A DNA stretch of 11,541 nucleotides from Chloroflexota bacterium (GTDB lineage Bacteria; Chloroflexota; Limnocylindria; Limnocylindrales; CSP1-4). Location of the stretch: the NCBI GenBank assembly GCA_005881055.1, contig VBHW01000086.1, positions 1 to 11,541 on the forward strand, in the 5' to 3' direction. Under the pieces are notes generated by a model, which had not been told where the DNA came from, ran no database searches, and worked only from the letters and a program-made list of their open reading frames with translations. Below, in pieces: positions 1 through 6,611 of this stretch; positions within the stretch are counted from its first letter, which is position 1; each line of letters starts with the position of its first letter. Made by a program: the position numbers and the translations under genes.

Positions 1-875
1 ATGAAGAGCGACGGGAAGATGCAGCCGACGAGCGGGAACAGCATCTTGATCGGCGCCTTCGCGGCCATCTCTTCCGCCCGCTGGCGACGCTCGATGCGCA
101 GCTGCTCGGACTGGACCTGGAGCACCTTGCTGATCGAGACGCCGAGCTGCTCGGCCTGGATGATCGCGCCGATGAAGTTCGTCAGTGCCGGGACCTCGGT
201 CCGGGGCACGATGTCGCGCAGCGCGTCCCGTCGCGCCTTGCCGACGCGGACCTCGGCGAGCGCCCGCCGGAACTCGTCCGTGAGCGGGCCCTTGAGCTTC
301 TCGACGACCTTGCCGAGGGCGGCGTCGAAGCCGAGGCCGGCACGGACCGAGATCGTCAGGAGGTCGAGCGAGTCGGGGATCATGAGGAGGATCAGCTTCT
401 GGCGTCGCCGCACGCGGCGGCCGAGCCAGAACTCCGGCGCGATGTAGCCGAACACGAGGCCGATCAGGCCCATGATCACGCCGCCCTCGACGCCGGCGCC
501 GAACACGAACGCGGCGAGGACGAAGAACAGCGCGGCGAAGATGAACGCCCCGATCGCCTTGATGCCGAGCCAGTCGGCGACGCGGAGATCGCCGGGGTTC
601 CCGGCGAGGGCGAGGCGCTTCGCCGTCCGATCGGCGAAGGAGGCGCTCGTGATCCGGGCCACGGTGCCCGACAGGCGCGAGGCCAACGGGCGGAGGGTCC
701 GCTCGATGAACGGCATCTGCAGCTCGAGCTCTTCGAGGTTCTTCGCCTGCATGGAGCCGAGCTGGGTGAGGCGGGCCTGGACCGGGTCGACCGGCGCGTT
801 GCCGGCCAGTCCGATGACGATGAGCAAGATCGCTCCGGCGGCGGCCAGGGCGACGATGAGCGCTGGAAGTGGCAT
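1..875 (-). CDS. tadC: TadC, inner-membrane platform protein of the Tad/Flp pilus (3' end cut off)
   Basis: This is a type II secretion F (T2SSF)-domain protein, the second polytopic platform subunit on which the CpaF ATPase acts to polymerise Flp pilin. I read 291 codons from the ATG at 875 to the window edge with no stop. TadC homologues are usually about 300-320 residues, so only a short C-terminus is missing. The N-terminus starts MPLPALIVALAAAG with one membrane segment (about residues 5-25). A hydrophobic pair follows around 110-155, ending in APEFWLGRR, then the cytoplasmic T2SSF block with PDSLDLLTISVRAGLGFDAA (about 170-190) and EQLGVSISKVLQVQS (about 235-250). The last visible residues begin the final membrane segment (MLFPLVGCIFPSLF). 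The start lies 5 nt after the tadB stop, with GAGGT upstream as ribosome site, so translation is probably coupled to tadB. Paralogy to TadB is visible in the LGRR and RAG(L/S) motifs. Confidence 0.93.
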   Translation of the reverse strand, partial: MPLPALIVALAAAGAILLIVIGLAGNAPVDPVQARLTQLGSMQAKNLEELELQMPFIERTLRPLASRLSGTVARITSASFADRTAKRLALAGNPGDLRVADWLGIKAIGAFIFAALFFVLAAFVFGAGVEGGVIMGLIGLVFGYIAPEFWLGRRVRRRQKLILLMIPDSLDLLTISVRAGLGFDAALGKVVEKLKGPLTDEFRRALAEVRVGKARRDALRDIVPRTEVPALTNFIGAIIQAEQLGVSISKVLQVQSEQLRIERRQRAEEMAAKAPIKMLFPLVGCIFPSLF

Positions 876-880
876 CGTGG

Positions 881-1894
881 TCAGACCTCGATGTCGACGA
901 TGCGGCGGATGATCATGAAGCCGATGAACATCATCAGCCCGCCGAACATGAGGATCACGACGCCGGCCGGGAGTCCGAGGATCTCCGGCGGGTTCTTGAA
1001 CATCGGATCCATGAAGCCCGGCGCTGCAACGAAGAGGAAGCCGGCGAGCGCGATCGGCAGGAAGCCGACGACATAGCCGGACAGCCGCTGCTGGGCGGTG
1101 AGGGTGCGGATCTCGCCCTTGATCCGGATCCGCTCACGGATCGTGTACGCGATCGAGTCGAGGATCTCGGCGAGGTTGCCGCCGACCGTGTGCTGGATCG
1201 CGATCGCGGTCGCCATGAGCTCGAGGTCGTCCGATCGGACGCGGCGGACCATGTTCTCGAGCGCCTGCTCGAACGGCAGGCCGAGGTTCACCTCACGGAT
1301 GACCCGAGCGAACTCGGTCGAGACGGGCGGCCGCGACTCGCGGACGACGAGCTCGATTGCCTGGAGGAACGACGAGCCGGCCCGCAGGGCGTTGGCGATG
1401 AGCGTGATCGTGTCCGGCAGCTGCTTGTTGAACGCGTTGAGACGGCTGCCCTTGCGACGGCCGAGCCAGATGCGCGGGGCCATGAACCCGACGAACCCCC
1501 CGACGAGGAGGAACAGCGGGTTGCCGAGCGTCGGCAGCGCGAACGACAGGATGAGCATGACGATCGGGACGCCCACCGTGACGGCCGCCCAGATTCCGAG
1601 GTACTCGCTCACCTTCAGGCGGAGGTCGGCACGAGCGAGCTCACGGGCGAGGTTCGCGCCGAAGTCGCGCTGCTCGACGACCTTGTTGAGGTTCGCGAGC
1701 GCGGCGCTCTGCGCGAGCAGGTCGGCGATCCCGCCCTGGCCGGTCGCCGCCTTCGGCGCGTCGGCCTTGCCCGAGGCGTAGCGCTCGAGGCGGGTGCTGA
1801 TCCCGGAGCTGCCGCCTGCCGTGGCCACTCCGAGCGCGATGAGAAGGATCGCGCCGGCCGCGGCTGCGGCGACGACGATCGTCAACGGTGGCAT
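881..1894 (-). CDS. tadB: TadB, inner-membrane platform protein of the Tad/Flp pilus
   Basis: 337-residue T2SSF-domain protein that with TadC forms the membrane platform of the pilus motor. Membrane segments are visible at about residues 5-27, at 100-145 (two hydrophobic stretches ending in APRIWLGRRKG) and at 275-330 (two stretches near the C-terminus). Between them lies the cytoplasmic T2SSF domain, with LPDTITLIANALRAGSSFLQ at about 159-178, then GLPFEQALENMVRRV, and HTVGGNLAEILDSIAYTIRE as its last helices. Length and topology are normal for the family. The ATG at 1894 has a strong GGAGGAGG ribosome site 8 nt upstream and follows the cpaF stop by 19 nt. tadC begins 5 nt downstream. The assignment to TadB rather than TadC rests on gene order (ATPase, then TadB, then TadC) and on motif style. 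Confidence 0.94.
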   Translation of the reverse strand: MPPLTIVVAAAAAGAILLIALGVATAGGSSGISTRLERYASGKADAPKAATGQGGIADLLAQSAALANLNKVVEQRDFGANLARELARADLRLKVSEYLGIWAAVTVGVPIVMLILSFALPTLGNPLFLLVGGFVGFMAPRIWLGRRKGSRLNAFNKQLPDTITLIANALRAGSSFLQAIELVVRESRPPVSTEFARVIREVNLGLPFEQALENMVRRVRSDDLELMATAIAIQHTVGGNLAEILDSIAYTIRERIRIKGEIRTLTAQQRLSGYVVGFLPIALAGFLFVAAPGFMDPMFKNPPEILGLPAGVVILMFGGLMMFIGFMIIRRIVDIEV

Positions 1895-1913
1895 CGAACG
1901 TGCCTCCTCCCCG

Positions 1914-3332
1914 TCAGAAGTTGAACCCGAAGAGGCCCGGCGGGAGATGGATGCCCATCACCTCGAACTTCTCCACGAACTTCGGACGGATGCCGGTCGG
2001 CTTCAGCCGGCCCTGGATCTTGCCCTCGACGACGCCCGTCTGCTCGAACACGAAGACGTCCTGCATGACGATGACGTCGCCTTCCATGCCCTGGACCTCG
2101 GTGATGTGCGTGATCTTCCGGGTCCCGTCCTTGAGGCGGCTCTGGTGGACGATGAGGTCCACGGCCGAGGCGATCTGCTCGCGGATGGCCCGCAACGGCA
2201 GGTCGACGCCGGCCATGAGGACCATCGTCTCGAGGCGCGCGAGCATGTCGCGCGGGCTGTTGGCGTGGCCGGTGGACATCGAGCCGTCATGGCCCGTGTT
2301 CATGGCCTGGAGCATGTCGAGCGCCTCGCCCGAGCGGCACTCCCCGACGATGATGCGGTCAGGCCGCATGCGCAGGGAGTTCCGCACGAGCTCGCGGATG
2401 GGGATGGCGCCCCGGCCCTCGATGTTCGGCGGGCGGGACTCGAGCGTGACGACGTGCTCCTGGCGGAGCTGGAGCTCGGCGGCGTCCTCGATCGTGACGA
2501 TCCGCTCGTCGTTCGGGATGAACGACGACAGGACGTTGAGCGTGGTCGTCTTGCCGGAACCGGTGCCGCCTGATACGAAGATGTTCAGGCGGGCTTCGAC
2601 GCATGCCTTGAGGAAGTCGAACATCTCCGGGGTGGCGGTCCCGAATCGGATGAGGTCGTCGACGGTGAAGGGGCTGGCCGAGAACTTCCGGATCGTGATG
2701 ACCGGACCGACGAGCGACAGGGGCGGGATGATCGCGTTGACGCGGGAGCCGTCCGTCAGGCGGGCGTCGACCATCGGGCTCGACTCGTCAACGCGGCGAC
2801 CGATCGGGGCGATGATCCGATCGATGATCCGCATGACGTGGTCGTCGTTCTGGAAGACGACGTTCGTGAGCTCGAGCTTGCCCGAGCGCTCGATGTACAC
2901 CTGGCGCGGGCCGTTCACCATGACTTCGGTGATGCTCTCGTCGCGGAGGAGCGGCTCGAGCGGCCCGAGGCCGATGATCTCGTCCGTGATCTGCTCGAGC
3001 ATCCGGACGCGCTCGGCGCGGGTGAGGGCGAGCCCTTCCTCGTCGATGACCTTGCCGAAGATCTCCTCGATCTGACGGCGCACCTCGACCTGGTTGGACA
3101 GGTCGAGCTTGGGGTCGAGGTCCTGGATGACCCGGTTCTGGATGCGGAACTTGACGTCCCGGAACGATTCCCGAACGGGCCCCGAGGTCATGAGCCGCGC
3201 GGCGGGCGCGACCGGCGGACCGCCACTGGGCGGAGCTGGCACCCCGGGTCCGCCCGGCGCAGCCGGGAGGCCTGGTGTCGCCGCCGGGCCCGTCCCCGGT
3301 CGGGCGCTCTCGATCCGCTTGAGAAGGGACAT
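1914..3332 (-). CDS. cpaF: CpaF/TadA, hexameric secretion ATPase of the Tad/Flp pilus
   Basis: 472-residue type II/IV secretion ATPase (PilB/VirB11 family) that powers extension, and in Tad systems probably also retraction, of the Flp pilus. A proline/glycine-rich tail (about residues 11-46) precedes the N-terminal domain (about 55-225). The motor domain has the Walker A motif GGTGSGKTT at 255-263 and the Asp box IVTIEDAAELQL around 278-289. The Walker B region RPDRIIVGECRSGE lies around 323-336, and the His box GHDGSMSTGHAN at 347-358. All catalytic motifs are intact. The start ATG at 3332 has AAGGGG 8 nt upstream and lies 35 nt after the cpaE stop, in the same operon. The low-complexity N-terminal tail is longer than in the Caulobacter or Aggregatibacter proteins but is common in high-GC relatives. 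No defect is seen. Confidence 0.97.
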   Translation of the reverse strand: MSLLKRIESARPGTGPAATPGLPAAPGGPGVPAPPSGGPPVAPAARLMTSGPVRESFRDVKFRIQNRVIQDLDPKLDLSNQVEVRRQIEEIFGKVIDEEGLALTRAERVRMLEQITDEIIGLGPLEPLLRDESITEVMVNGPRQVYIERSGKLELTNVVFQNDDHVMRIIDRIIAPIGRRVDESSPMVDARLTDGSRVNAIIPPLSLVGPVITIRKFSASPFTVDDLIRFGTATPEMFDFLKACVEARLNIFVSGGTGSGKTTTLNVLSSFIPNDERIVTIEDAAELQLRQEHVVTLESRPPNIEGRGAIPIRELVRNSLRMRPDRIIVGECRSGEALDMLQAMNTGHDGSMSTGHANSPRDMLARLETMVLMAGVDLPLRAIREQIASAVDLIVHQSRLKDGTRKITHITEVQGMEGDVIVMQDVFVFEQTGVVEGKIQGRLKPTGIRPKFVEKFEVMGIHLPPGLFGFNF

Positions 3333-3367
3333 CGCCTACACCCCTTGTCGCCCTGTCGGGCTGACTG

Positions 3368-4624
3368 CTACCGCCATGCGAACAGTGACTTGTTCTTTGC
3401 CGTCTTCCGGCCGTCGTCGGTGACGGCCGTCTCCCTCGCCTCGCCGGCGATCGATGCCGCCAGCCGGAGGATGTCCTGGGAGACCTGAGCCTCGCGGTTC
3501 GAGAGGAAGAAGGGTACGCCCCGGTTGAGGGCGTACACCACGCTCCGCCCGTCGCTCACGATCGAGTGGTCGACCTTGCGGCCGATCGAGTGTTCCACGT
3601 CGGTCACGCGGATACCCAGGGTCGAGTCCGCCCGGTTCAGGACGAGGCGGACCTTGTCCGGCTCGTAGCCGAGCTGGTCCGCGACCTCGAGGAATTGGCG
3701 GATGTTCTTGATGCTCGTGATTTCGAGCGTGAGCATCGTGAGGATCACGTCGGCCATGTCGAGGATCGCGAGCGTCGTCTCGTTGAAGTACGACGAGCAG
3801 TCCACGATGACGAGGTCGTGCGTCAGCCGCAGTCCCTCGAGGACGCGTTTGACGCCGCCGGTCGTGATGAGCTCGGCCATCTCGGGCGACGGCGGCGCGA
3901 GGAGGACGCGCACGCCCGCCGAGTGGTTGATGACGAACAGGTCGAGCGAATCGGGCTCGCCACCGTTCTCGAGCTCGGGCACGAGGTCCGCAATCGACTT
4001 GTTCTTCGGGTTGAGGTTGAGGAGCACGCCGACGTCGCCGAACTGGAACGACCCGTCGACGAGGACGACCTTCCGGCCGAGCTCGGTGGATGCCGCGATT
4101 GCGAGGTTCACCGCGACCGTCGTCCGGCCGACGCCGCCCTTCGGGCTGTAGACCGCGACGATCTGGCCGGGCTCGGAATCGGCGGCACTCGCGGCAGCCG
4201 CGGCGGCCGAGCCGACCGAGGCGACGACGATCCGGCTCGCCTTCTCGCGCTCACGCGCATACACCTGCCGGATCGAGGCGGTGAGCTCGTCGCTGCTGAA
4301 TGGCTTGACGAGGAACTCGCGCGCGCCCGCGAGCATCGACCGGCGCAGGTAGTCCGCCTCGCCCTGGACGGACATCATGACGACGGAGGCGGTGGGGACC
4401 GCTGACGACAGCCGCTCGGTGGCGGTGATGCCGTCCATGTCCGGCATGTTGATGTCCATGAGGACGACGTCCGGCACGAGACGCGTCGCGGTCTCGAGCG
4501 CTTCCGCGCCAGAGGCCGCCGAGCCGACCACCTCGATGTCGCTCTCGAAGCCGAGGAGCTTCGCCAGGTGGTCGCGCGTCTCCGGGATGTCGTCGACGAT
4601 GAGGACTCTGATCTGGTCGGCCAT
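3368..4624 (-). CDS. cpaE: CpaE/TadZ, receiver plus MinD-like ATPase, pilus localisation factor
   Basis: 418-residue two-domain protein that in Tad systems sits at the inner membrane and directs pilus assembly sites. The N-terminal receiver domain (about 4-122) has the acidic pair D11/D12, the phosphoacceptor D57 in VVLMDINMPDMDG, S85 and K107 in FLVKPF, so it looks phosphorylatable. An Ala/Ser-rich linker (about 135-150) leads to a MinD/ParA-type ATPase with the deviant Walker A KGGVGRTT at 162-169 and VLVDGSFQFGDVGVLLN around 187-203. Further on come LVIVDCSSYFNE and LVLNRAD. The C-terminus is short and basic (KTAKNKSLFAWR). The ATG at 4624 has only a weak ribosome site and lies 97 nt after the cpaB stop, a gap that holds a strong hairpin. 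A role as a phosphorylation-dependent switch is inferred from the intact residues. Confidence 0.93.
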   Translation of the reverse strand: MADQIRVLIVDDIPETRDHLAKLLGFESDIEVVGSAASGAEALETATRLVPDVVLMDINMPDMDGITATERLSSAVPTASVVMMSVQGEADYLRRSMLAGAREFLVKPFSSDELTASIRQVYAREREKASRIVVASVGSAAAAAASAADSEPGQIVAVYSPKGGVGRTTVAVNLAIAASTELGRKVVLVDGSFQFGDVGVLLNLNPKNKSIADLVPELENGGEPDSLDLFVINHSAGVRVLLAPPSPEMAELITTGGVKRVLEGLRLTHDLVIVDCSSYFNETTLAILDMADVILTMLTLEITSIKNIRQFLEVADQLGYEPDKVRLVLNRADSTLGIRVTDVEHSIGRKVDHSIVSDGRSVVYALNRGVPFFLSNREAQVSQDILRLAASIAGEARETAVTDDGRKTAKNKSLFAWR

Positions 4625-4660
4625 GCTGCTCGTGTTGGTGGTGCTGCGATGGGAGAGCGT

Positions 4661-4685
4661 CCGGCCCGCGTCGTTCGCGGGCCGG
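4661..4685 (-). repeat. Perfect inverted repeat (10 bp stem) between cpaB and cpaE
   Basis: CCGGCCCGCG at 4661-4670 pairs exactly with CGCGGGCCGG at 4676-4685 around a 5-nt loop. It lies 35 nt after the cpaB stop and 36 nt before cpaE. On the transcribed (minus) strand no U-tract follows, so a classical intrinsic terminator is not well supported. An attenuator or mRNA processing/stability element is equally possible. Confidence 0.6.
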
Positions 4686-4720
4686 CCGGGAGCTAGCCGC
4701 CGATCCAGACCGGTCGGCCC

Positions 4721-5653
4721 CTACTTCGAGGAGCCGACCAGGAGGTTCGGAGGCAGGACGCCGTACTTGTCGACAAGGATGCGGAGGACCATCCCGTCGG
4801 TCTGCTCGAAGGGCGGGACGACCGGGCTTGCGCTGACGATGGGGCTTCCGCTCGCGTCAACGGCGACGTAGTCCTTGGGGGAGCGCAGGACGAGGGCCAT
4901 CGGGTCGGTGTAGAGCTGCGCGTAGCGGATCGCCTCCGCCTGGTTCGCGGTGACCGCCACCACGACGATCTCCTGCTGGCCGTTGAGCGTGGTCGCGGGC
5001 TGCTGCTGGACGCCCGGCGAGGGCGACGCACCCGGCTGCTGCTGTTGCTGCTGCGCCTGCGCCGTGGGCGGCGGCAGGAGCGTGCCCAGCACGCGCAGGT
5101 TCTGGATGATCATCTTCACGCTGGGGGCCGGATCGCCGACCTTGAGGATCTTCGTCTTGGTCTTGTCGGCCGGGTCGAAGACGGTGGTCTGGATCTTCAG
5201 GCCGATGACGAGGTCGACCTTGTCACCGGTGTGGATGAGGGTCCCGACGCCCGTCACCTGGTCGACCTGGATCGCCATGGCGCGCAGGCCGAGCGGGAGG
5301 CCGTCCGTGACGTTGCTCGTCTGGCCGGTGTCGATGAAGTAGTCGAACGTGAGGATCGTCCCCGGCTGGGCATCCTTGCGGATCGTCTTGCTGATGACGA
5401 GCCCCGGGTCCTGGAACGCATTCTGGGCCGCCCCGATCGGGAGCTCGCCGGTGGCATCGAGCATGTCCTGCGTGACGATCGTCCCCGCCGGGATCGCGAC
5501 CTTCGCCTTGACGACGTGCACGGTGGTCGGCGGTGTGGGCTGTGATCCGCCACCGCCGCCACTCGGCTGTCCCAGGAGCAGGACGATACCGACGAAAGCA
5601 ACGACCGCGAGCAGCGCGCCGATGAGCAGCACGAGACGGTTCGACCGCTTCAA
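4721..5653 (-). CDS. cpaB: CpaB/RcpC, SAF-domain envelope protein of the Tad/Flp pilus
   Basis: 310-residue Flp pilus assembly protein. A single N-terminal membrane anchor (LVLLIGALLAVVAFVGIVLL, about residues 8-27) follows a basic start (KRSNR). After a Gly/Pro linker comes the SAF-like domain (VVKAKVAIPAGTIVTQDML, about 48-66, through about 110). Next is the RcpC/CpaB domain (LRAMAIQVDQVTGVGTLIHTGDKVDLV, about 120-146), extending to residue 310. A Q/P-rich low-complexity insert lies at about 200-230. The best start is the TTG at 5653, because GGGGAG precedes it by 6 nt and the product begins just before the membrane anchor. An upstream in-frame ATG at 5788 would add 45 residues of unlikely sequence that cover a promoter candidate. 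In diderm bacteria CpaB works with a secretin. None is seen here, so in a monoderm it probably spans the wall zone. Confidence 0.9.
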   Translation of the reverse strand: MKRSNRLVLLIGALLAVVAFVGIVLLLGQPSGGGGGSQPTPPTTVHVVKAKVAIPAGTIVTQDMLDATGELPIGAAQNAFQDPGLVISKTIRKDAQPGTILTFDYFIDTGQTSNVTDGLPLGLRAMAIQVDQVTGVGTLIHTGDKVDLVIGLKIQTTVFDPADKTKTKILKVGDPAPSVKMIIQNLRVLGTLLPPPTAQAQQQQQQPGASPSPGVQQQPATTLNGQQEIVVVAVTANQAEAIRYAQLYTDPMALVLRSPKDYVAVDASGSPIVSASPVVPPFEQTDGMVLRILVDKYGVLPPNLLVGSSK

Positions 5654-5695
5654 AGTGTTCTCCCCAGCCGTGTGACAGGTGGCACCACTGTAGCA

Positions 5696-5709
5696 CCGCC
5701 CAAAGGCGG
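5696..5709 (-). repeat. Small hairpin at the predicted 5' end of the cpaB transcript
   Basis: CCGCC (5696-5700) and GGCGG (5705-5709) form a 5-bp stem with a 4-nt loop, immediately downstream of the extended -10 candidate at 5714-5722. It would sit at the very 5' end of the message, where it could protect against decay. Alternatively it could be part of a protein-binding site. The stem is short. Confidence 0.35.
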
Positions 5710-5713
5710 CGCG

Positions 5714-5722
5714 ACTATACCA
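5714..5722 (-). promoter_or_regulatory. Extended -10 promoter candidate for cpaB
   Basis: On the minus strand the sequence reads TGGTATAGT, a TGn extended -10 with TATAGT differing from TATAAT at one position. No good -35 box is found 16-18 nt upstream, which the extended -10 class does not strictly need. A start about 7 nt downstream would give a leader of roughly 50 nt before the TTG start at 5653. This would make the assembly genes a unit separable from the pilin genes. Confidence 0.45.
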
Positions 5723-5868
5723 AAGGGCTAGGACCGTTAGGAAGAATTGGCGGGAAACGGGCCATCCGTCGTGCGCGGACGGACGCAATTGGGCGCACTG
5801 GCCGCTGTCGTCAGGACATGGCCGGACGGGGTCTCCGGGACCGCTCGCCGGGGCTGAGATGGACCCTC

Positions 5869-5895
5869 CCCGCCGGCCGCGGGGCGGCCGGCGGG
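5869..5895 (-). terminator. GC hairpin after pilin gene B'
   Basis: CCCGCCGGCCGC (5869-5880) pairs perfectly with GCGGCCGGCGGG (5884-5895), a 12-bp stem with a 3-nt loop, 19 nt after the stop of the flp gene at 5915. No U-tract follows on the transcribed strand. It may end the pilin transcript or stabilise its 3' end. The rest of the gap down to cpaB (5723-5868) shows one weak inverted repeat (TCCGTC/GACGGA, 5765-5783) and nothing else I can name. Confidence 0.5.
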
Positions 5896-5914
5896 AAGCG
5901 GTCAGACGCCGGCC

Positions 5915-6085
5915 TCAGACGGAGTGTCCGACGTCGCTCAGGACCTGGCTGACCTTACCGCCCAGGAAGACCAGGGCGATGATCGCCACGATGGCGATGA
6001 GGGTGAGGATCAATGCGTACTCGGTGAGGCCCTGGCCGTCCTGCGCACGGCGCAGCGCGGCCAGGGACGCTCGAACGAACGACAC
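5915..6085 (-). CDS. flp: Flp-type major prepilin, copy B'
   Basis: 56-residue prepilin for the Flp filament. The product reads VSFVRASLAALRRAQDG, then the Flp processing motif G|QGLTEY (cleavage after residue 17, Glu at +5, Tyr at +6), then a single hydrophobic helix (ALILTLIAIVAIIALVFLGG) and a short polar tail ending SDVGHSV. The mature pilin would be 39 residues. Start choice: the GTG at 6085 has AAGGAG 6 nt upstream and gives the same 57-codon gene length as the other short copies. An upstream in-frame ATG at 6148 would fall inside the hairpin of the preceding gene. It is closest to copy B (6612-6782), sharing GTG start, VSF start, LTEYALILTL and GGKVS. It belongs to a tandem set of Flp genes. 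Confidence 0.93.
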   Translation of the reverse strand: MSFVRASLAALRRAQDGQGLTEYALILTLIAIVAIIALVFLGGKVSQVLSDVGHSV

Positions 6086-6115
6086 GGGCAGCTCCTTCGC
6101 CTGGTCGACAACGAG

Positions 6116-6147
6116 ATGGCCGCCCGGACCAGAGGCCGGGCGGCCAT
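6116..6147 (-). terminator. GC hairpin after pilin copy A'
   Basis: ATGGCCGCCCGG (6116-6127) is the exact reverse complement of CCGGGCGGCCAT (6136-6147), a 12-bp stem with an 8-nt loop, 19 nt downstream of the A' stop codon and 30 nt before the GTG start of B'. The position and GC-rich sequence match the hairpins after the other pilin genes. No U-run follows, so partial termination or 3'-end protection is as likely as full termination. Confidence 0.5.
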
Positions 6148-6166
6148 GCATCAGGTCGTCGCCGTG

Positions 6167-6336
6167 CTAGACTGAGTTTCCGACGTTGCTGAGGATCTGG
6201 CTGACGCGGCCGCCCTGGAAGATGAGGGCGATGATCGCCACGATGGCGATGAGGGCGAGGATCAGCGCGTATTCGGCGAGACCCTGGCCGTCCTCGTCAC
6301 GACGGAAGATGCGATGAGAGCGGTGAGATACGACAT
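6167..6336 (-). pseudogene. flp: Frameshifted Flp prepilin, copy A'
   Basis: The pilin part is clear in one frame: GQGLAEYALILALIAIVAIIALIF, a GGRVSQILSNVGNSV tail and stop TAG at 6167. That frame has no ATG, GTG or TTG near the expected start. The natural start, ATG at 6336 behind AAAGGAGGT (10 nt spacing), opens MSYLTALIAS in another frame and never reaches the pilin. From that ATG to the stop is 170 nt, exactly one less than the 171 nt of the three intact short copies. Comparison with copy A puts the missing base in codon 11, about 6305-6306. Restoring one base gives a 56-residue pilin nearly identical to A apart from a Leu-to-Gln change at residue 41, inside the hydrophobic helix. A consensus-like promoter lies upstream. 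A sequencing or assembly error is the main alternative to a real pseudogene. Confidence 0.88.
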
Positions 6337-6372
6337 GGATTCGGGGACCTCCTTTCCTCGAAGAGTCCTCCG

Positions 6373-6408
6373 CTCCGTCATGCGGGCGGAAGCTGCCGGG
6401 AGACGGAG
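6373..6408 (-). repeat. Inverted repeat in the A' leader
   Basis: CTCCGTC (6373-6379) and GACGGAG (6402-6408) form a 7-bp stem with a 22-nt loop in the roughly 110-nt leader between the promoter at 6452-6480 and the start at 6336. The remainder of the gap 6337-6565 shows the promoter and ribosome site but no gene. A regulatory role is only a possibility. Confidence 0.3.
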
Positions 6409-6451
6409 TCCACTCGAACCCATGAGCTCCCGGGTGCCCAATGGCCGCGCC

Positions 6452-6480
6452 ACACTAGGGAACGACCGGCGGACTGTCAA
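6452..6480 (-). promoter_or_regulatory. Sigma-70-type promoter upstream of pilin copies A'-B'
   Basis: On the minus strand a perfect TTGACA (6475-6480) is followed by a 17-nt spacer and TAGTGT (6452-6457), which matches TATAAT at four of six positions. Transcription would start near 6445 and run through A' and B'. This is the best match to a housekeeping promoter in the window. It lies downstream of the terminator-like hairpin at 6566-6591, a coherent unit boundary. Confidence 0.6.
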
Positions 6481-6565
6481 GAGTGCGCCCGCACGGAGCG
6501 GTGCGCGCAGACGCCACTCGAGCGACGGCGCGGCGTCGTTCCGCTGATGAACCTGGGCAAACGAA

Positions 6566-6591
6566 GACCGCCCGGGTGATCCCGGGCGGTC
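6566..6591 (-). terminator. Probable intrinsic terminator after pilin copy B
   Basis: GACCGCCCGGG (6566-6576) pairs perfectly with CCCGGGCGGTC (6581-6591), an 11-bp stem and 4-nt loop, 20 nt after the B stop. On the transcribed strand it is followed by UUCGUUUG, the only partly U-rich tail among the pilin hairpins. With the promoter at 6452-6480 downstream, this looks like a real end of a transcription unit. Confidence 0.6.
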
Positions 6592-6611
6592 GGTCGATCG
6601 CTCTGGCGACG

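Noticed and set aside
869..1924. A 351-codon plus-strand open frame opposite tadB
   Set aside because: It is low-complexity, charged and antisense to a well-supported T2SSF protein. No plausible ribosome site or homology pattern is seen.
5654..5788. Longer CpaB starting at the ATG at 5788
   Set aside because: The added 45 residues cover a promoter-like element and a hairpin and are unlike a CpaB N-terminus. The TTG at 5653 has a good ribosome site.
6300..6312. Programmed ribosomal frameshifting to rescue copy A'
   Set aside because: No slippery heptamer or downstream pseudoknot can be seen near codon 11. Loss of one base relative to the sister copies is the simpler reading.
6262..6480. A 72-codon minus-strand frame covering the A' start
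   Set aside because: It includes the natural A' start but then follows the out-of-frame sequence. It is the by-product of the one-base frameshift and not a separate gene.
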